Source: Lachnospiraceae bacterium UBA3762
GTDB taxonomy: Bacteria; Bacillota; Clostridia; Lachnospirales; Lachnospiraceae
DNA: 64,000 nucleotides
Direction of reading: 5' to 3'
Assembly: GCA_002371615.1 (NCBI GenBank)
Contig: DFGA01000006.1
Span: forward strand, 62,001-126,000
In this document: positions 16,659 through 26,281 of the stretch, piece by piece
How positions within the stretch are numbered: position 1 is the stretch's first letter
Layout: the number at the start of each line of letters is the position of its first letter
The notes under the pieces: model-generated
Told to the model about the DNA's origin: nothing
Seen by the model: only the letters and a program-made list of their open reading frames with translations
Databases searched by the model: none
Translations under genes and position numbers: made by a program

Positions 16659-18806
16659 TTACTCAAACTGATTGTATTTCTTGAGAATGATCTTGGCTTC
16701 TGCCAGATTATCCATAAAGACTTCAACACATTTAGGATCAAACTGGGTACCCGATCCCTCTTCTATGATCGCAAGAGCCTTCTCCAGCGGGAAAGCCGGT
16801 TTGTACACACGCGGAGATGTCAGTGCATCAAATACATCCGCTACAGCCATTATTCTTGCCGACAGAGGAATAACTTCTCCGTGAAGTCCCTCAGGATAAC
16901 CCTTGCCATCCCATCTTTCATGGTGATATGCAGCCATATTTCTGGCCTCTTTGAGATAGTTCTCTCCGTGTATCGTGTTTATGGCCTTTTCTATTATCTT
17001 CTTTCCTGCGCTCGTATGGGTCTTCATTATCTCAAACTCTTCATCCGTAAGCTTTCCGGGCTTGTTTAAGACCTCATCCGGTATGTTTATCTTTCCCACA
17101 TCATGAAGCGGAGCGGATCTTACTATATCCGATATGAATTTGGAGGAGATCTTTTCGGAATAGTATCCTTTTTTCTGCAATCCCTCAGCTATTATCCGGA
17201 CATATGCCGCCGTTTTTTGTATGTGTGCACCGGTGTCGGAATCTCTGTTTTCCACCATGTCTGCCATCGTTATGATAAGGCCGTCCTGCATTTGGGCGGT
17301 AGCCTCTGAAAAATGCCTAAGAGCTCTCATCTGTTCCGCCTGGTTAAGTGCCATAGAGCATATTGCCTCGTAGAGCTTTTCGACTTCATCACCCGTATGT
17401 ATGTCAAGTGCCCTAATGTTCCTGACACTTTCATCCAGTCTCTTCTGGTCATCCCCTACTCCTGCCAGTTCTTCAACTGAGAGGGCTATACTTCCCACCG
17501 GATAAACGGAATACGTACTTGTGGTCCACATTCCGTACGAGAGTATCAATATCAAAAATCCCGCCAGGATCAGCAGTACTTTAGTAATAAACGAACTCAT
17601 CTCCCCGGCCATGTATTCCAGAGAAACATCAGCCCCGACATAGCCCTTTGTAACTCCCTGTTCATTCCTGATCGGATAATATACGGTCTGAACCCATCCC
17701 GAAATATCATCCGACTCTATCGGATCAATCTCTTCACCCGCAAACAACGCCGGAAGGTATGGCTCAAACGCCTCTTCAAACTCGATCACGTCCCCCGGCA
17801 GATACGGCGGAGTATCTTCGGTCTCAAGGTCAAAAGCAACATAGCAGCCGTCATCTTCTATCTTGATTACATAGAGATAGGTGACACCCTGTGCATTATC
17901 TCTTATCCTGTACAGCATATCCTCGGTTTCTTCATATCCCTCGGCCGCTCTGCCTTCCTTTATGAATTCATCTATCCTGTCGGCATCTACAACCGCGGCA
18001 GCAAACTCTGCCGCCTTTTTTGCCGAGGCGGTCTTGGCATCCTTCTCGTTTTCAAAATACAGCCTGACTCCTATTCCACCCATAAGGATTATCGCGAGCA
18101 TTGTAACAATTACAAGGGTAACCGACATCCTTTTCCAGATCGAGCGGCTGACCCCCCTGCTCCACTTTCTCATGGCTCTGAGTTCATCCTGTGACAGTGG
18201 CTTTTGTTTCCAATCGCCTTCTTTTATTCTTTGTTTCATGTTCGCAGGAACAAACCTTACCGCAAGTAATGCCAGAGCGATGGTAAATCCCTTATCGAGA
18301 AGGTTTACAAGAATATTTACAAGTAAAAAAGCCGGCAAATAAGGCAGTTTTACCATGGAAGAAAGAGCAGTCGACATATCACCGACAGATACATTCTGAG
18401 CTCCGCCGAACATCCACTGCTGAACAAGGGCAGCCAGAATTCCGGATCCCGCTGCGGTTGTAACTGCATATATGAGTATGCTCTTTATATTTTCCAGACT
18501 GTACTTTCTGATAAACCATGCGGTAAAGATCGCTACGAGCGCATTTATAAATGCAAAATAGAGCGCACTGTGATTAAACATCATGCACAGTGCATTAGAG
18601 GTTACGGCGACAACAATACCCGGGAATACTCCGCCTAGGATTGCAGTTCCTATCGTTCCTACCGTATCAAGAAAAAAAGGCATTCCCAGACGCGCAGAGC
18701 CAAATGCCGGCAGCACGTTTGCAAGAATGCCGATTATGCATAAAACCATATGATACTTACTGTTACGGAATCTCCCATATTCTGTTTGGGGCAAATGATT
18801 CTTCAC
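16659..18806 (-). CDS. Membrane sensor with active-type HD-GYP c-di-GMP phosphodiesterase domain
   Basis: A 715-residue protein. The first 195 residues hold about five or six membrane helices resembling integral sensor modules. A further helix (about 225-245) precedes an extracytoplasmic Cache-like domain (ending GYVGADVSLEYM), another helix (about 410-432), a linker and an HD-GYP domain. Unlike its degenerate relative at 9274-11658 this one is intact: LHDVGKINIPDEV (His near 568), MKTHTSAG, AAYHHERWDGKGYP near 620 and ARIMAVADVFDALT. It should hydrolyse c-di-GMP in response to an external signal. The start is GTG at 18806, eight bases after GGAGG. The hybrid kinase gene follows after 14 bases, indicating one operon. 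Confidence 0.88.
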   Translation of the reverse strand: MKNHLPQTEYGRFRNSKYHMVLCIIGILANVLPAFGSARLGMPFFLDTVGTIGTAILGGVFPGIVVAVTSNALCMMFNHSALYFAFINALVAIFTAWFIRKYSLENIKSILIYAVTTAAGSGILAALVQQWMFGGAQNVSVGDMSTALSSMVKLPYLPAFLLVNILVNLLDKGFTIALALLAVRFVPANMKQRIKEGDWKQKPLSQDELRAMRKWSRGVSRSIWKRMSVTLVIVTMLAIILMGGIGVRLYFENEKDAKTASAKKAAEFAAAVVDADRIDEFIKEGRAAEGYEETEDMLYRIRDNAQGVTYLYVIKIEDDGCYVAFDLETEDTPPYLPGDVIEFEEAFEPYLPALFAGEEIDPIESDDISGWVQTVYYPIRNEQGVTKGYVGADVSLEYMAGEMSSFITKVLLILAGFLILILSYGMWTTSTYSVYPVGSIALSVEELAGVGDDQKRLDESVRNIRALDIHTGDEVEKLYEAICSMALNQAEQMRALRHFSEATAQMQDGLIITMADMVENRDSDTGAHIQKTAAYVRIIAEGLQKKGYYSEKISSKFISDIVRSAPLHDVGKINIPDEVLNKPGKLTDEEFEIMKTHTSAGKKIIEKAINTIHGENYLKEARNMAAYHHERWDGKGYPEGLHGEVIPLSARIMAVADVFDALTSPRVYKPAFPLEKALAIIEEGSGTQFDPKCVEVFMDNLAEAKIILKKYNQFE

Positions 18807-18832
18807 CTTTTAATCCTCCGTATAAGTCCGTA

Positions 18833-21800
18833 TTATTTTTTGTTATTCTCCATATCCTTATAATGGCCGTAACGCTTTCTGGCGTCCTCGGCTCCGATTG
18901 CAAACAGTTCTTTTGCATTTTCCGGGAACGTCTTCTTAAGAGATGAGTATCTGGTCTCTCCGGAAAGGAATTCCTCATAGTCAAGCGAGGGCTCCTTTGA
19001 GTCTACCACAAGCGGATTGTCAAGCCTGGGATCATAATGATACAGTGTCCAGTACCCGCTATCAACAGCTCGTTTCATCTCTTCCTGCGATGCGCCCATT
19101 CCGGCTTTTATACCATGGGTAATGCAGGGCGTATACGCGATTATTATCGAAGGTCCGTCATACTCCTCGGCTTCCTTAAGGACTTTTAAAAGCTGGTTCG
19201 GATTTGCTCCCATGGAGACCGATGCAACATACACGTTTCCGTAGGTCATAAATATGGCTCCGAGATCCTTCTTTCTGGTCTTCTTGCCCGATGAGGCAAA
19301 CTGCGCCACCGCACCTATCTGTGTTGCCTTGGAACTCTGTCCTCCGGTGTTGGAATATACTTCCGTATCTATAACAAGCGTATTGATATTTGCTCCTGAG
19401 GCTATTACATGATCGAGTCCCCCGAATCCGATATCGTATGCCCATCCGTCACCGCCGTACATCCAGAATGATTTTCTGGCAAGGCAATCCTTACGCTTAA
19501 GTATCGAATCTGTAAGAGTGCGGTTTGATGAGTCATCCGCCTCTTCGAGCAGTTTGATAAGCTCATCCGAGGCCTTGCGTGATCCGTCGTAATCATCGAA
19601 TGATTCGATATAGTTTCGGCACGCATCTTTAATATCACTGTTCCCTGTCTTCTCAAGAAGTTCTCCGACCCTCTTCTTTGCAAGGGACCGCTGCTGTGTA
19701 ACCGACAGATACATACCAAGCATGAGCTCCGCATTGTTTTCAAACAGAGAGTTGGTCCAGGCCGGTCCGAATCCTCTTTCGTTTACGGTGTACGGAATTC
19801 CGGGGTAGGTCGCTCCCCACGCCTGGGAACATCCTGTTCCGTTTGCCCAGTATACCCTGTCTCCGAACAGCTGGGTCATAAGCTTTGCATACGGTGTTTC
19901 GCCGCATCCCGCACATGCAGCCGAAAACTCAAGTAACGGCGGCTCAAACTGGCTTCCTTTAAGCGTATATTTGTTGTATGCCCCTTCTTTTTTCGTTATC
20001 GTAAGTGAATAATCCCACTCTTTGCGGGCTTCGTCCGTAAGCGCCGCCGGTCCCATCGTAATGGCCTTCTCTTTTGCGGGACAGCTTGCAACACAGCTTC
20101 CGCATCCCGTACAGTCAAACTCCGAGACCGAAAGAGTATACTTGTAAGGTCCGGCAGGTTTTGTATCCGCAACCTGCATTGAACCGGGTGCATTCTTTAC
20201 CTCATCCTCATCAAGAAGGTGAGGCCTTATCGCAGCGTGAGGACACACAAACGAACACATATTGCACTGAAGGCATTTGTCCTTGTCCCACTTGGGAGTC
20301 GAAACGGCAATCCCCCGCTTTTCGTACGCGGTAAGACCCATTTCTATCGATCCGTCCATTCTGTCAACAAATGTTGATACCGGAAGGTCATTTCCCTTTT
20401 GCCTGTTAATATAATCGCAAACCTCGTTAACAACAGCCGGTGCGTCCGGAGTTTGTACGATCTCTTCATCCGTAAGGAGCGCCCAATCGGCGGGAACATC
20501 AACCTCGTGGACATTTTGTGCACCCGCATCTATCGCATCCGTGTTCATTTTGACGATCTTGCTTCCCTTTGTGAAATAAGCCTTCTCGGCTGCGGCTTTC
20601 ATCTGCGATACAGCCGTTTCTATAGGAAGAAGATTTGATATTTTAAAGAACGCAGCCTGAAGCACTGTATTGGTATGACTTCCAAGGCCAAGCTCCTCTG
20701 CAATGGCAGTAGCATTTATAGTAAAGAGTCTCGCCTTTTTCTTGGCAAGAAGCCTCTTGACCCTGTTAGGCAGTTCCTTTTCAAGTTCTTCATCCGACCA
20801 TGTGCAGTTAAGAAGAAAAATCCCGCCTTTTTTGACCTCCGCCGCAACATCATACTGTTTGATAAAGCTCTGATTGTGACAGGCAACTATATCTCCTGAT
20901 TTTACGTAGTAACTTCCCCTGATGGGCTTCTTCGAAAATCTCAGATTCGACTTGGTAACCCCGAAGGATTTCTTGGCATCATACTCAAAATATGCCTGCG
21001 AATACATATCTGCAAGATCCCCGAGGATCTTTGCCGTATTATGATTGGCTCCGACTGTTCCGTCTCCTCCGAGTCCCCAGAACTTGCAGCAGATCATATC
21101 GGGAGAACCGACCTCAAAATCAAGTTCATTTACTTTGAGAGATAAGTGTGTAACATCGTCTTCGATTCCGATCGTAAAGCTGTTTACCGGCTTTGTCGAT
21201 GACAGGTTGTCAAAAACCGCAACTATCTGTGCAGGATTGGTATCCTTGGATGAGAGCCCGTAACGTCCGCCTATGACTTTGACATCCATTCCGGAGTTAA
21301 ATAATGCGGTACATACATCAACATATAAAGGTTCCCCTGCTGCCCCCATTTCCTTGCATCTGTCAAGAACAGCTATTCTCTTAACGCTCTTAGGTATTGC
21401 CGAGATAAACTTGCTGATATCAAACGGGCGATACATATGTATCTGAAGAAGACCGCATTTACGGCCTCTTTTGTTAAGAGCATCAACCGTTTCCTCTATT
21501 GTTCCGCAAACAGATCCCATGGCTACGATAATGTCCGTAGCATTGTCGGGACCGTAATACTGATAAGGCTTATACTTGCGTCCGACTACCTCCGAAACAC
21601 GATCCATGTAGTCCTCTATAATGTCCGAAAGCTCGGTATAGCACTTGTTGTTTGCCTCACGGAACTGGAAATAAACATCATCGTTCTGGACCGTATTACG
21701 AAGCATCGGATGCTCCGGGTTAAGTGCATGCTCACGAAAGGCGTTCAGCGCATCCGCATCCATAAGAGCCGATAACTTCGTGACATCCGGCATTTCGATT

Positions 21801-22345
21801 CTTGACATCTCATGCGAAGTACGAAATCCATCAAAAAAATGCATAAAGGGAACTTTTCCCTTTACGGCGCCAAGGTGTGCCACAGCAGCAAGATCGGCAG
21901 CTTCCTGAACACTTCCCGAACAGATCATGGCAAGCCCTATCTGTCTGCATGCCATAACGTCCGAGTGGTCTCCGAATATGCTCATCGCATGTGTTCCTAC
22001 CGTTCTGGCGGCTATATGAAGGACCGCCGGAAGATGCTCACCGGTAATCCTGTAAAGAGTCGGGATCATAAGCATCAGTCCCTGACTCGATGTGTATGTT
22101 GTTGCAAGGGACCCTGTCTGAAGCGCTCCGTGAACCGCCCCAATCGCACCTGCCTCAGACTGCATCTCCACAAGCCTTACCGGCATTTTGAACATATTAA
22201 GTCTCCCCTTTGCGGCCCATTCATCTGTTTTGGCCGCCATCGGAGATGATGGGGTTATCGGATATATCGCTGCAACCTCGGTAAACTCATAGGCAACAGC
22301 TGCACAGGCTCCGTTTCCGTCAACCGTTACAATGTTTTTTTCCAT
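18833..22345 (-). CDS. nifJ: Pyruvate:ferredoxin (flavodoxin) oxidoreductase, single chain
   Basis: A 1170-residue homodimer-forming enzyme that converts pyruvate and CoA to acetyl-CoA, CO2 and reduced ferredoxin, the central catabolic step of anaerobic Firmicutes. All fused domains are visible: N-terminal pyrimidine-binding region (AVAYEFTEVAAIYPITPSSP), the gamma-type domain (about 420-620, FWGLGGDGTVGANHN), two 4Fe-4S motifs (CLQCNMCSFVCPH and CTGCGSCVASCPA, about 690-765) and the C-terminal thiamine-diphosphate domain (CAGCGETPYAKL, GDGWAYDIGFGGLDH, SNTGGQSSKAT). Full length, no defects. GAGGAG lies six bases before the ATG. Only 33 bases separate it from the upstream ligase fusion and 26 from the downstream HD-GYP gene, so it may be part of a long transcript. 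A separate four-subunit oxidoreductase lies at 37930-40998. Confidence 0.97.
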   Translation of the reverse strand: MEKNIVTVDGNGACAAVAYEFTEVAAIYPITPSSPMAAKTDEWAAKGRLNMFKMPVRLVEMQSEAGAIGAVHGALQTGSLATTYTSSQGLMLMIPTLYRITGEHLPAVLHIAARTVGTHAMSIFGDHSDVMACRQIGLAMICSGSVQEAADLAAVAHLGAVKGKVPFMHFFDGFRTSHEMSRIEMPDVTKLSALMDADALNAFREHALNPEHPMLRNTVQNDDVYFQFREANNKCYTELSDIIEDYMDRVSEVVGRKYKPYQYYGPDNATDIIVAMGSVCGTIEETVDALNKRGRKCGLLQIHMYRPFDISKFISAIPKSVKRIAVLDRCKEMGAAGEPLYVDVCTALFNSGMDVKVIGGRYGLSSKDTNPAQIVAVFDNLSSTKPVNSFTIGIEDDVTHLSLKVNELDFEVGSPDMICCKFWGLGGDGTVGANHNTAKILGDLADMYSQAYFEYDAKKSFGVTKSNLRFSKKPIRGSYYVKSGDIVACHNQSFIKQYDVAAEVKKGGIFLLNCTWSDEELEKELPNRVKRLLAKKKARLFTINATAIAEELGLGSHTNTVLQAAFFKISNLLPIETAVSQMKAAAEKAYFTKGSKIVKMNTDAIDAGAQNVHEVDVPADWALLTDEEIVQTPDAPAVVNEVCDYINRQKGNDLPVSTFVDRMDGSIEMGLTAYEKRGIAVSTPKWDKDKCLQCNMCSFVCPHAAIRPHLLDEDEVKNAPGSMQVADTKPAGPYKYTLSVSEFDCTGCGSCVASCPAKEKAITMGPAALTDEARKEWDYSLTITKKEGAYNKYTLKGSQFEPPLLEFSAACAGCGETPYAKLMTQLFGDRVYWANGTGCSQAWGATYPGIPYTVNERGFGPAWTNSLFENNAELMLGMYLSVTQQRSLAKKRVGELLEKTGNSDIKDACRNYIESFDDYDGSRKASDELIKLLEEADDSSNRTLTDSILKRKDCLARKSFWMYGGDGWAYDIGFGGLDHVIASGANINTLVIDTEVYSNTGGQSSKATQIGAVAQFASSGKKTRKKDLGAIFMTYGNVYVASVSMGANPNQLLKVLKEAEEYDGPSIIIAYTPCITHGIKAGMGASQEEMKRAVDSGYWTLYHYDPRLDNPLVVDSKEPSLDYEEFLSGETRYSSLKKTFPENAKELFAIGAEDARKRYGHYKDMENNKK

Positions 22346-22378
22346 AATTAACTCCTCATTTTCCTTCTCGGGGATGAA

Positions 22379-24853
22379 CTATTCAAGGTTAAGTCTTGCT
22401 ATCGCATCTTCTCTCATCTTGTATTTCAGAACTTTTCCTGCGGCATTCATCGGGAACTCATTAACAAACTCAATGTATTTAGGTACTTTATGACGGGCAA
22501 GATGGGATTTGATGTACTCATCCATCTCCTCCACGGTCATCTGCTCACCGTCTTTAAGAATTATGCATGCCATCGCTTCCTCACCGTATCTTTTGTCCGG
22601 TACTCCGATGACCTGAACATCCTTTACCTTCGGGCATGTGTAAATGAATTCCTCTATTTCCTTCGGGTACAGATTCTCTCCGCCCCTGATGATCATATCC
22701 TTAAGACGCCCGGTTATTCTGTAATTACCGTTTTCATCTTTTGCGGCAAGGTCCCCCGAATGAAGCCATCCGTCTGAATCTATCGTATCCCTTGTAGCCT
22801 CGGGCATCTTGTAATACCCTTTCATGGTATTGTAGCCTCTTGCGCAGAATTCCCCGTTTTCGCCTATTCCGACTTCTTTTCCGGTCTCCGGATCTATGAC
22901 TTTACACTCCACGTGGGGGAAGGCATAGCCGACAGTTTCCGTCCTGACATCAATTGGATCCGTCCATGAGGACATTGTATTTCCCGGTGCAGTCTCCGTC
23001 TGTCCGTATACGGAAACTATCCCGCGCATATTCATCTCATCAGGGTCAGCCGCTCTCTTCATAAGCTCGGGAGGGCATCCGGCCCCCGCCATGATCCCCG
23101 TTCTCATATAGGAAAAGTCGGTACTCCTGTAATCCGGATGATTAAACATAGCGATAAACATCGTCGGAACACCGTTAAAGCACGTTATCCGCTCCTGATT
23201 AATGCACGCAAGAGAAGACTTTGCCGAAAAATACGGCATCGGACATATCGTAGCACCGTGAGTGATCGATGAAGTCATCGACAGTACCATTCCGAAGCAG
23301 TGGAACATCGGAACCTGTATCATCATGCGGTCTGCGGTTGAGAGTCCCATACGGTCTCCGATACATTTTCCGTTATTAACAACATTGTAATGTGTCAGCA
23401 TTACACCTTTCGGAAAACCTGTAGTCCCCGATGTATACTGCATGTTGCAGACATCGTCCGGGCGGACATTTGCCGCCATTTTCTCAAGTTCCGAATCCGA
23501 GATCATGTTCTTTCGGTCCATAGCCTCCTTAAAGGTCATGGCACCTGCCATCTTAAACCCTACGGTAATAACATTCCTGAGGAAAGGAAGCTTTTTACAG
23601 TGCAGAGGTTTTCCCGCCTTTGAAATACTTATTTCCGGGCAGAGTTCATTAATGATCTCCCTGTAGTTGGAATCTACAGCAGACTCTATCATCACGAGTG
23701 TATGTGTATCCGACTGCCTAAGAAGATATTCGGCCTCATGGATCTTGTATGCCGTATTCATCGTAACAAGAACGGCTCCTATCTTACAGCAGGCCCAGAA
23801 TGAAATGTACCATTCCGGAACGTTTGTTGCCCAGACCGCTACCTTTGACCCGCTCTTAACACCCAGGCTCATCAGAGCCTTGGCAAAATCATTGACATCA
23901 TCTCTGAATTCCTCATATGTCCTCGTATAGTCCAGTGTCGTATACTTAAAGCAATACTGATCCGGAAATTCTTCAACCATTCTGTCGAGCACCTGAGGAA
24001 ATGTCAGATCGATAAGCTCATCCTTTTTCCATACATACTGTCCCGTGCCGTCATGGTTCGGATACAGCTTTTTCTTCTTGCCCCGGGTATTCTCAAATCT
24101 GCTCATATAGTTTGCGAAATAAGGGAAAATCACTTCGTAATCACTCAGATCTTCCATGTACTCGGGCTTCCACTCCAAGGATATGAATCCTGCGTAATCG
24201 ATGGAATAGAGGGCGTCCATAAATTCCTTTACGGGAGCACTTCCCTCTCCGATAAGATTGTAAGTATCCTTATCGTCGGAATCACATAAATGAACATGTT
24301 TAACATATGCACCGAGATTTCTGATAGTATCCTTCGGCTCCTCGTTCGCGTATCTGTATGTATGGTGAAGATCCCATAATGCGGCAAGATTATCGTCCGC
24401 AAACTCATCCAGTATCTCACAGAGTTTCTTTGTATCCGAATAGATCCCGGTTGTGCTGATAAGAAGTGTTACGTTTTTCTCCTTTGCTATCGGCAAAAGC
24501 CCGGTAACCGCATTTTTTATTGCCTCTTCATTATCCGTGTCGGTTCCGATGCCGATATACGGAGTCCTCATATAACTTGCGATATCAATAATCTTTTTAA
24601 TATCGTCTATCGCATCCTGCAAGGTAAGATCATACCTGCCGTCAAATACAGGGATCTCAAGTTTTCTCTCCTTGAGCATCCTTGTCGTTGCCGCAATATT
24701 ATACTGGTTAAACGCCTCTCCCTTTACAAAGAGGTCCTTATCATTAATAAGTTTGTATACTTCCACTCCGGAATAATCCATCTCTTCGGCAATATCAAGG
24801 AATTTGTCGAAGGATATATCTTTCCAGCCGCGTGTAGAAAATGACAGTCTCAT
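22379..24853 (-). CDS. Fusion of xylose-isomerase-like TIM barrel and acyl-CoA ligase
   Basis: An 824-residue two-part protein. Residues 1 to about 265 form an AP-endonuclease-2/sugar-epimerase-type TIM barrel (LSFSTRGWKDISFDKFL, YIGIGTDTDNEE, LWDLHHTYRY, VKHVHLCDSD, ISLEWKPEY). Three metal-type residues (Asp, His, Glu) are seen, but the usual Glu in the preceding strand seems replaced (LLISTTG). From about residue 285 follows a complete AMP-binding acyl-CoA synthetase: YTSGTTGFPKGVMLTHYN, VYGQTETAPG, DSDGWLHSGDLA, GRLKDMIIRGGENLYPKEIE and the catalytic-Lys region NAAGKVLKYKM. The ATG at 24853 overlaps the stop of the leuA-like gene by one base and has GAGGAGG seven bases upstream. The substrate is unknown; the barrel may prepare or hydrolyse the acid that the ligase activates (inference). 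Confidence 0.85.
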   Translation of the reverse strand: MRLSFSTRGWKDISFDKFLDIAEEMDYSGVEVYKLINDKDLFVKGEAFNQYNIAATTRMLKERKLEIPVFDGRYDLTLQDAIDDIKKIIDIASYMRTPYIGIGTDTDNEEAIKNAVTGLLPIAKEKNVTLLISTTGIYSDTKKLCEILDEFADDNLAALWDLHHTYRYANEEPKDTIRNLGAYVKHVHLCDSDDKDTYNLIGEGSAPVKEFMDALYSIDYAGFISLEWKPEYMEDLSDYEVIFPYFANYMSRFENTRGKKKKLYPNHDGTGQYVWKKDELIDLTFPQVLDRMVEEFPDQYCFKYTTLDYTRTYEEFRDDVNDFAKALMSLGVKSGSKVAVWATNVPEWYISFWACCKIGAVLVTMNTAYKIHEAEYLLRQSDTHTLVMIESAVDSNYREIINELCPEISISKAGKPLHCKKLPFLRNVITVGFKMAGAMTFKEAMDRKNMISDSELEKMAANVRPDDVCNMQYTSGTTGFPKGVMLTHYNVVNNGKCIGDRMGLSTADRMMIQVPMFHCFGMVLSMTSSITHGATICPMPYFSAKSSLACINQERITCFNGVPTMFIAMFNHPDYRSTDFSYMRTGIMAGAGCPPELMKRAADPDEMNMRGIVSVYGQTETAPGNTMSSWTDPIDVRTETVGYAFPHVECKVIDPETGKEVGIGENGEFCARGYNTMKGYYKMPEATRDTIDSDGWLHSGDLAAKDENGNYRITGRLKDMIIRGGENLYPKEIEEFIYTCPKVKDVQVIGVPDKRYGEEAMACIILKDGEQMTVEEMDEYIKSHLARHKVPKYIEFVNEFPMNAAGKVLKYKMREDAIARLNLE

Positions 24854-26265
24854 CACTCATCCTCCTCGAATATCACCTTGTTTACAGCATTAAGATATGC
24901 TCTTATACCTGCACCGATTATGTCCGTAGACAAACCTCTTCCGGAGTATACTTTTCCGTTTGCGCGAAGTTTAACTATCGTTTCCGCAGCGGCTTCCTTG
25001 CCTTCCGTTATTGCCTTTATCTGAAAATCATCCAGTTCATAATGTCTTCCGGTGATCTGCTCTATGGCAAGAAATGCAGCATCTATCGGACCGTCACCCA
25101 GGGAGACTCCTTCAAGCTCCTCATCTTTGGTGCGAAGTTTAACATGAGCCATCGAAGTAATGGTGTTTCCTGTATTCGTAATATAATTCTCCAGTTTATA
25201 TTTCTCCGGGACCTGCATTGCAGCCGTAGCGATGATCGCATCAAGCTCCTTGGTGGTAACGCTTTCCTTTTTGGATGCAAGCTTTATGAATGAATCATAC
25301 ACGTTCCGGGCATCTTCTTCGTTCAGACTGTATCCGAGCTTTTCAGCCACCGAAATAACAGCCTCCTTTGAATCATGCTCCGTAAGCCGCTCTTCACCGT
25401 TATCGACCGTATCCGTGAACTCAACGGAAGGTTTACCGCTCTGGGGAATTGAACAGAACCTGTGTATCTGGCTGATCAACCTTCTCATGGATGCTGTTGC
25501 GACATTTGTCCTGACTCCGAAGCTTTCTCCTTTTCCGGCTATTACTCTGCATGCATTTTCAAGAGATGCTGTATTTACCGGAAAGGCCGATGCTTTGATT
25601 TCTCCCGCACCATGGCATAATGCGGCGATCACACACGCATCAGCCATTGCAAGTTCGTTTGAGCATGATACGCCCCATGTTATTTCCGATATCTTAGGAT
25701 CTGCTTTAAGCCGCTCTTCAAGGAAAGAAGCAAACTCCTCCGGAAGCATTGTTCCGGCATCATCACAGAATGTTACCGTTGTTGCTCCTTTTTCGATTGC
25801 GGCATTTATCATTTCGGATATGACCGCCATATCCCCTCTTGTGGCATCATCTATAAGAAGTTCCACATCTTCCGTATACTTTCTGCACTCTTCAACGGTA
25901 CTCCTGACCATTTCAACGATGGCAGCGCTTTTTTTGTGGTAAACATACTCCATCCTGACACTGCTGCCCGGAGCAACTACCTGAAGACGAAACCGGTTCG
26001 CTTCGGCAAGTGCCGCAGCAGTAGGAGCCGGATCTGCTCCCAAAGCGACCGGAACAGCTATGATGCTGTTTCTGACTGCAGTTACAACGGATTTGATCAA
26101 AAGAGTATCCACTTTACCGCTTCTTATCTCATCAAGCTCTATCACATCAACACCCAGCTTATCCAGTAGCTTAGCGACTTCAAGCTTTTCTTTAAATGAT
26201 AGGGCATTGTCTCTTCCGTTTGAAAGCTTTCTTATTGTGCTGTCGCAAACTCTGATCGTGTTCAT
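24853..26265 (-). CDS. 2-isopropylmalate-synthase-like protein with altered metal site
   Basis: A 470-residue protein with the layout of LeuA/homocitrate synthases: HMGL-type TIM barrel (about 1-280), linker, and a C-terminal LeuA allosteric domain (about 350-465; EGVSLGDGPIDAAFLAI, ITEGKEAAAETIVKL, GRGLSTDIIGAGIRAYLNA). The start VCDSTIR retains the first metal-binding Asp and the Arg, but the usual LRDGxQ continuation is missing. The HxH metal ligands of the family (HCHND) are replaced by VSCSNELAMADA, so ordinary acyl-CoA condensation looks unlikely. The regulatory domain is well kept, suggesting a leucine-like effector is still sensed. AAGGAG lies nine bases before the ATG. It is followed without a gap by the CoA-ligase fusion, suggesting a shared pathway or complex. 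Genuine LeuA is disfavoured by the lost histidines and the absence of leuBCD. Confidence 0.75.
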   Translation of the reverse strand: MNTIRVCDSTIRKLSNGRDNALSFKEKLEVAKLLDKLGVDVIELDEIRSGKVDTLLIKSVVTAVRNSIIAVPVALGADPAPTAAALAEANRFRLQVVAPGSSVRMEYVYHKKSAAIVEMVRSTVEECRKYTEDVELLIDDATRGDMAVISEMINAAIEKGATTVTFCDDAGTMLPEEFASFLEERLKADPKISEITWGVSCSNELAMADACVIAALCHGAGEIKASAFPVNTASLENACRVIAGKGESFGVRTNVATASMRRLISQIHRFCSIPQSGKPSVEFTDTVDNGEERLTEHDSKEAVISVAEKLGYSLNEEDARNVYDSFIKLASKKESVTTKELDAIIATAAMQVPEKYKLENYITNTGNTITSMAHVKLRTKDEELEGVSLGDGPIDAAFLAIEQITGRHYELDDFQIKAITEGKEAAAETIVKLRANGKVYSGRGLSTDIIGAGIRAYLNAVNKVIFEEDE

Positions 26266-26281
26266 GTGTCCATTCTCCTTT

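Noticed and set aside
19410..19420. Third copy of the GACTCGATC hairpin repeat (GATCGAGTC within nifJ)
   Set aside because: Only one arm is present and it is part of the conserved nifJ coding sequence; a chance match.
24853..26265. Calling this gene leuA (true isopropylmalate synthase)
   Set aside because: The metal-binding histidines are missing, and leuBCD are not nearby, although the regulatory domain is LeuA-like.
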